A DNA stretch of 64,000 bases. Source: Neolentinus lepideus HHB14362 ss-1. Taxonomy: Eukaryota > Basidiomycota > Agaricomycetes > Gloeophyllales > Gloeophyllaceae. Below, in pieces: positions 59,084-64,000 of this stretch. The notes below the pieces were generated by a model, which saw nothing but the letters and a program-made list of their open reading frames with translations, had not been told where the DNA came from and did no database searches. The position numbers and the translations under genes are program-made. How positions within the stretch are numbered: position 1 is the stretch's first letter; every line of letters begins with the position of its first letter. The DNA is taken from assembly GCA_001632425.1 (NCBI GenBank), contig KV425626.1, forward strand, positions 48,818 through 112,817, in the 5' to 3' direction.

Positions 59084-59745
59084 AAGCTGAACACTTCAGT
59101 CCTATTCACCCATATTCCCATCGATCATCTGTTCATTGAGGATATCCACCCTCCGCTCTCCTCACTATACCTATACCTTGAAAGCTGAACACCTTTTTGT
59201 CGACTTCCATCCTACTCACCATATTCCCATCGATCATCTATTCACTGAGGATACCCACTCTCCTCACTATATTGCAGGAGATCGAATTAGCGGCGATGGC
59301 ATGTAGCGCCATATTTATGGACCTCGGCCACGTTGCGATATCCCCCTTCTTTTTAGGTATACCTGCTGTTTGTATAGTTTTCTCGGACAGAATCTACTTC
59401 ACTACCGGCTCAGTCGTGCACCCTCTGTGGATCATGATCTTTGTCAAATCACAGGCATAACCTCTTCTCACTATAAGCTGAACAGCCTTTTGTCGACTTT
59501 CAGTCCTACTCACTCGATCATCTATCTACTTTCTACACTATACTGGAGGGGCCCCGATGGCGCCGTGCCTTGTGGCGCCATATTTATCGTTATGGACCTC
59601 AGCCACGTTTTGAAATCTCTTTTACGTTTTTCTCTTCAGGTATACCTGGTGTTTGTATAGTTCTCTCGGACAGAATCTACGTCACTGTGGATCGCGTCAC
59701 GTCGCGATCACATGATCTTCATCACGTCACAAACAATAACCGAAG
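59078..59745. repeat. Decayed tandem repeat starting at the Ran-binding gene's stop codon
   Basis: CCTTGAAAGCTGAACAC occurs at 59078, where its TGA is the stop codon of the upstream gene, and again at 59176. A third copy, AAGCTGAACA, lies at 59474. Each is followed by similar text (CCCATCGATCATCT, GTCGACTT, CACTATA). The second and third units are longer (about 292 and 270 bases) and also share GGCGCCATATTTAT or TAGCGCCATATTTAT, GGTATACCTG and CTCGGACAGAATCTAC. Confidence 0.8.
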
Positions 59746-60012
59746 TTTGCGTGACAGAGCATACAAAGCCACACTCAGGTAGGATGATCAAAGCAGCTCG
59801 CCTAATGATTCGCGGATGTTAGGACACTGATTTGCACGGCTTTCACTGGGCGGGAGCTCTGATGGTAAAGTTTAAAAGTTATTACCAACTCTGCCTTGAT
59901 GCCCTCTTTGAGATGTAGCGGCATTGCTGAGATGAAAGAGGATGCCAACGATAGCATATAAATCCAAAATCTGAGAGAACAGCATATAAGCCCAAATCTA
60001 AGAGAACCACTC
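59746..60012. other. Short intergenic tail
   Basis: This lies between the repeat and the end of the epimerase-like gene; it contains AGAGAACA/AGAGAACC-type duplicated words near 59970 and 60000 but no gene. Confidence 0.35.
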
Positions 60013-60852
60013 TACTCCTTCGCCAGCCTCCTAATACCCGAACTCCTGAGCGTCCGCCCCCCAGCCTCGACGCCGAGACCCTCCTTCAACGGGGCGCCAT
60101 CCCCCGTCGCGAGATCGACGAGCACCCTAGAGAGCTCGCTCGTCGGCGAGACGCTCCCCGGCGCGAGGGCCTTGAACACGGGGCCGAGGAGGCAGTCGAC
60201 GAGGATTTTCGCCGCGGCGGAGCGGGGGCGGGCGGGGTTGGGCGGGGTGACGTACCCCGGGCGGACGTTGTAGACGCGGAGGGGGGCGGGGAGGGCGAGG
60301 AGGTGCTTTTCGGCGCGGCCTTTGATTTTGCCGAAGAGGGTGAAGGTCTTTTCGGAGGGGTCGGCGCTGGGGGGGGGGTGTTAGGTTAGGTTAGAAGATG
60401 GGAAGGTGGGATGGGGAAACGTTACCTACCCTTCGCCGGAGACGTAGACAAAGTTGAAGTGGCCGGAGGTGGAGAGGGATGCGAAGGATTTGGCTGCGGC
60501 CATGGGGTAGTCGTAGGTTATCCGTATATAATCCCTACAAATCCTCTTACTATCAGACACACAACTGAGGACGACGCACTCACTCTTTCGAGACATCATT
60601 CTGACTGACTCCCTGCGCCCAAATGCACGCCTCGGCGCCCTTCAGCAGCTCCCTCAGCTCCTCGGGGTAGCTCGCAAAGTCGCCGTAGACGATGACGCGC
60701 GCCTTGGTCGGGTCGAGGCCGTCGCCCTCTGGCAGGGGGAACTGGCGCCGCGAGAGTATGGAGAGCTCTGTGACTTTGGGGGAGGCGAGGCAGTGGCGCA
60801 GGAGGGGCGCGCCGACGTTGCCTGTTGCGCCGGTGAGGATAATGTGGACCAT
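60013..60852 (-). CDS. NAD(P)-binding epimerase-like protein
   Basis: This is a small atypical short-chain dehydrogenase/epimerase of the NAD(P)H-binding group. The start MVHIILTGATGNVGAPLLRH carries the GxxGxxG dinucleotide motif (TGATGNVG). LSILSRRQFPLPEGDG, VIVYGDFASYPEELRELLKG and EACIWAQGVSQNDVSKE follow. Two introns then lead to YPMAAAKSFASLSTSGHFNF, VYVSGEG, LFGKIKGRAEKHLLALPAPL and VYNVRPGYVTPPNP, typical of this fold (KG-AE-L and RPG). Length is about 240 residues. The stop is TAG at 60013-60015. The gene is strongly GC-rich. One intron (near 60365-60430) holds three overlapping CTAAC branch-site words followed by a poly-C tract. The substrate is unknown. Confidence 0.82.
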
Positions 60853-61143
60853 GGTGGGGGGAGGCAGCCAGCCATGGAATCTTTAAAGGCATGACTGGTG
60901 GCGGCCGTTGAGACGCGTAATGGATGTGGTACGCGTACAGTGTGCCGGAGCACAAGTATTACCATATTTGGTAATATGATTACCCCATATAGAAGTTCTG
61001 TTCTTCGGCAGACATACGTGTCTCCTCCTCATCAGCGTCTAATATTCGATTTTCTGTGGGAATATGGAGAAGAGACGGGATATGTTGGATTCCTTCGTTT
61101 GCTTGAAGCTCTATGATGTTCAACTTGGCTATCTTGTCCAATA
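60853..61143. other. Promoter side of the epimerase-like gene
   Basis: These 291 bases lie between the epimerase start codon and the inverted-repeat element. I see no gene or strong signal. Confidence 0.4.
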
Positions 61144-61696
61144 CGACCCCCAAGATGGACAGTCCCACGAAAAAGCTGACTAAGCACGTGGCTGATTGGC
61201 TGCATGAGAAGAGCTGTCGCCGCTAAGTCCAGTTGCACCCACATGTAGGTTTGAGCTGTTTGTATTTCGACATTAGACACATGTCATACCTTTAAGCTAG
61301 TGAAATTCGAGAAACCCAAAGTAACAACCATCACCCAATTAAAATATATTTGCTTTGATTTTACCCCAGATGTCAATGAAGCGGAGGAGGGGGGGGGGTT
61401 CCAGGCCACCACCCTTTGTAGATAAACCGTAAAGCTCATATAAAACTCTTTTACCCAACTCAAGACCCAATGGAAACATACCCATCCGGCGGGCAGGAGT
61501 GGCGCAATAGTTACAAGCACAAAAAGAAAGAAAATAATGCATACATTCGGAGTCGAACCTCCTGCATCGCTGAAACCAAACGAGTTAACCACTACACTAT
61601 ATAGAACTTTGAGAATGAATGGAATCAATATAATATGATGCCCACACGCACTCTGCTTAGTCAGCTTTTTCGTGGGATTGTCTTTCTTGGGGGTCG
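61144..61696. mobile_element. 553-bp inverted-repeat element (MITE-like, probable TA duplication)
   Basis: The ends are about 42-bp inverted repeats differing at only three positions. They start CGACCCCCAAGA and continue through CCCACGAAAAAGCTGACTAA (left arm 61144-61185, right arm 61655-61696). TA flanks both sides (61142-61143 and 61697-61698). The four bases outside TA (CCAA / TTGG) are also complementary, so the arms may be longer and the duplication differently placed. No transposase frame is inside. It sits between two divergent genes. Confidence 0.8.
61521..61606 (-). other. tRNA-derived Pol III promoter-like segment
   Basis: On the minus strand TAGTGTAGTGG (61589-61599) fits the Pol III A box at every position, and GGTTCGACTCC (61549-61559) fits the B box. 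They are 29 bases apart, and T-runs follow (61534 downward). The D-loop region looks like tRNA-Glu, but the acceptor, anticodon and T stems do not pair. So it is a tRNA relic or SINE head, not a working tRNA. Confidence 0.6.
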
Positions 61697-61846
61697 TATT
61701 GGTAGAGACAACTTGGCTTGCTTGCAGAACATTGTCGGCCATCCTTTTAGTTGCCGATGTTTCGCAATTGCCTCGGATTCCTTTGCCCCTATTCCGTGAT
61801 AAAGAGCACTCACACACGATGATCGATAGCACTCTCCTTGCTCGAC

Positions 61847-63377
61847 ATGTCTCCCACTCTCGACATCGCCGCAGTCCGCGCCCAGTTCCCGTCTCTCGCG
61901 ACAGGCTTCGTCTTTGCCGAAAACGCAGGCGGCTCGCAGATCCTCGGATCCTGCGTCGACAAGATCACCGACTACCTCATCAACACCAACGCCCAGCACG
62001 GCGCGGGCTACGAGCACTCGGTCAAGGCTACCGACAGGGTCGCGCAGGGCAAGAGGGCCGTAGCCGAGCTGTTCGGCGTCGAGGGGGGCGACGCGGAGGA
62101 CCAGGTCGTGCTCGGCGGCAGCTCGACGCAGCTGGTCGAGAACCTCGCGAGGGCGATTGAGCAGGATATCCGCCCGGGAGAGGAAATCATAGTCACAGGA
62201 GAACACGAGAGTGCGTATCACTTCGCGTCAACGCCGTAGCATGCCTCTGCGTTATGTCCTCCGTTACTCTCGACATCCTCTCAATACTATTGTTGTATTA
62301 AATCCCCGTCCCATTCTCACAGCAAATGCCGGCCCCTGGAAAAAGCTCGCCGCCCGCACCGGCGCCGCCCTGCACCTCTGGGAGCACACCCCCCTCCCCA
62401 CCTCCCCCGCGAACCCCTACGCCGTCTCCCTCCAGATCCCCGCCCTCCTCCCGCTCATCTCCCGCACCACGCGCCTTGTCGCGATCTCCGCGACCTCGAA
62501 CCTCCTCGGCAGCGTCACGGACGTCGCCGCAGTCGTCACGGCCGTCAAAGAGAAAGCGAAGGCGCTCGGCGCGCGCAAGGTCGAGGTGTGCGTCGACTGC
62601 GTGGCGTATGCGCCCCACCGCCGGATGGAGGTGGAGAGATGGGGCGTCGACTACGCCGTGTTTTCGCTGTACAAAGTGCGTCTCTCCATTCCAATCTCAC
62701 TCTCAACCCCAATCCCAATCCCATCACGCCCAAACCAGGTCTACGGCCCGCACGTTTCCGCGTTGTACATCCACCCCGCCGCGCTCTCCACCTCCCTCTC
62801 CTCCCTCGCGCACCACTTCCTCCCGGACACGGTCTACAAGATCCAGCCCGGCGGCCCGGGGTACGAGCTCGCGTACAGCGCGACCGCGCTCCCGGCGTAC
62901 CTCCGCTCGCTCTCGCCGGCGCGCACGCTCGGCGCGTCGTTTGCGCTGATACAGGCGCACGAGGAGGGGCTGGTGCGCAGGCTGCTGGGGTGGCTGGGGG
63001 CGCCGGGGCAGTGGGAGAGGAGCGTGAGGGTCGTGGGCGAGGGGCTCGGGGATTTGGGGGCGGAGGTGGGGAGGAGGGTGCCGACGGTGAGTTTTGTGGT
63101 TGTGGGGAGGAGGAGCGCGGATGTGGTGCGGGTTTTTGACGAGTCTGGGACTGTGAGTGTTATTAATGGAGAGGATTGTCGGGGTGACTTGAGTTTGACC
63201 TTGACTGTGCAGGTCGGGATACGCTATGGCCACTGTTATGCGTACACGCTGGTCGAGCGGCTCTCGCCCAAGATCGATATCGACGATGCGGTCGTGCGGA
63301 TCTCGCTCGTGCATTATAATACACTGGAAGAGGTGGACAAGATCATAGAGGTGCTTGACATGGCGCTGGGCAGTTGA
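61847..63377 (+). CDS. Class-V aminotransferase, cysteine-desulfurase-like
   Basis: This is a PLP-dependent enzyme of aminotransferase class V, nearest in style to the cysteine-desulfurase-like VC1184 subfamily. It starts MSPTLDIAAVRAQFPSLATG, then FVFAENAGGSQILGSCVDKI and NAQHGAGYEHSV, and EDQVVLGGSSTQLVENLARA. An intron joins IIVTGEHE to ANAGPWKKLA. The rest includes TRLVAISATSNLLGSVTDVA, VEVCVDCVAYAPHRRMEVER and YAVFSLYKVYGPHVSALYI. The Lys of SLYK is the expected Schiff-base lysine and lies exactly at an exon edge. YKIQPGGPGYELAYSATALP and the last exon IRYGHCYAYTLVERLSPK follow, ending RISLVHYNTLEEVDKIIEV. Length near 420 residues, four exons. The reaction may be desulfuration, epimerisation or lyase chemistry; I cannot decide. 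Confidence 0.85.
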
Positions 63378-64000
63378 TGAGTACAGTGGACTGTGTAGAG
63401 AAGACTTTTCATCGGATGCGTACATAACTAAATCGCTGATACGGCGTTGTTTATAGTAGAGCACACGGAATCTACGAACTCGGGAAATTGACATCCTATC
63501 CCCGTATCTGCCGCGTCCCGAATGACGTTAGCTCCTGCAAGGTCATTTGTGAACGGAACACATGCATTATCTCTAACATGGCTCCCGTTCAACACAGAAT
63601 GCTATTGTCTCCAGCATCTCTATACGTTGTCAATATGGCATATTCGGCAGACTGTAGAACGCATAGAGGATATCGCGACTAAAAAATGTTGTATAGCTTC
63701 TACATGCATAGTTATGCACCGGCTCAGACCTCTCCCAGGGGGCCCAGTAAAGATCAGGCACATTTTCTTTGTAAATCCAGTCCGACAGCAACCGCCACAG
63801 ATTCTCGAAGAAGTCACCTGATCCAGTTTCTCGTGAAAGCGTTCTCCCAAGATGAAGTACTACTATTCAAGCTTCAAGTCCAGTACTTGAGCTACATACA
63901 TACCAGAGTTGTGGCGGAAGCCCAAACAGAGCGCTACCCAAATGTGGCGGCTTTGCCCCTCTTTTCTCTCCGCACTAGGCATGGGTATTGGCATATGATT
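63378..64000. other. Right edge, no gene recognised
   Basis: The 3' region of the aminotransferase and beyond. A minus-strand frame around 63600-63850 is open for some 75 residues and could be an exon of a gene lying mostly outside the window, but I recognise no motif. Confidence 0.35.

Noticed and set aside
62298..63494. Long frames on other strands over the aminotransferase
   Set aside because: The GC-rich coding frame makes complementary frames open by composition; only the plus-strand frame has the PLP motifs.

Overview
The window is nuclear DNA of a basidiomycete fungus, most likely an Agaricomycete. Genes are cut into many exons by introns of about 50-60 bases with GT/AG ends and CTAAC- or CTGAC-like branch sites. 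The single-copy genes are fungal housekeeping genes, and the repeats include a transposase-like family that I recognise as abundant in mushroom-forming fungi. Gene extents below are from first to last codon including introns. I assigned exons by eye, by requiring canonical splice sites and an open frame, so individual exon edges can be wrong.

Left part (1-19 kb): a decayed F-box/LRR fragment (+); a secreted type-B carboxylesterase (-); the PP2A B subunit Cdc55 (-) diverging from the tiny COX9 cytochrome oxidase subunit (+); an Hlj1/DNAJB12-type membrane J protein (-) diverging from an FBXO9/Hrt3 F-box protein (+); the retromer sorting nexin Vps5 (-), convergent with it; and a C2H2 zinc-finger protein (-).

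Middle (19-31.4 kb): a gene-poor, transposon-rich stretch. It holds a divergent two-gene unit: an unknown gene (-), and a long, intron-rich, fully open DDE-type transposase-like gene with a CACTA-like layout (+). To its right are two clusters of a roughly 40-bp degenerate repeat built on TCCGGACAAAAA, then a complete 545-bp pogo/Fot1-type MITE with 23-bp perfect terminal inverted repeats and TA target duplications.

Right part (31.4-64 kb): the pre-mRNA 3'-end processing factor Mpe1 (-); a giant calponin-homology / Cdc7-Cdc15-type kinase / C1 fusion (-); a PHD-TFIIS-SPOC transcription factor of the Bye1/PHF3 type (+); the TRP vacuolar cation channel Yvc1 (-) diverging from a HIRIP3-like histone chaperone (+); a monocarboxylate-type MFS transporter (+); the ESCRT-II subunit Vps25 (-); a RanBP3/Yrb2-like Ran-binding protein (+) followed by a decayed tandem repeat that begins at its own stop codon; an NAD(P)-binding epimerase-like gene (-); and a class-V aminotransferase (+). 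The last two are separated by a 553-bp inverted-repeat element that carries perfect RNA polymerase III A and B boxes.

Most genes are unrelated neighbours, as is usual in fungi. The physical couplings worth noting are the divergent promoters (Cdc55/COX9, J protein/F-box protein, Yvc1/HIRIP3-like). I found no secondary-metabolite cluster and no functional tRNA or rRNA gene. The most promising new material is in the mobile and repeat elements, the unknown partner gene of the transposase, and the CH-kinase-C1 fusion.
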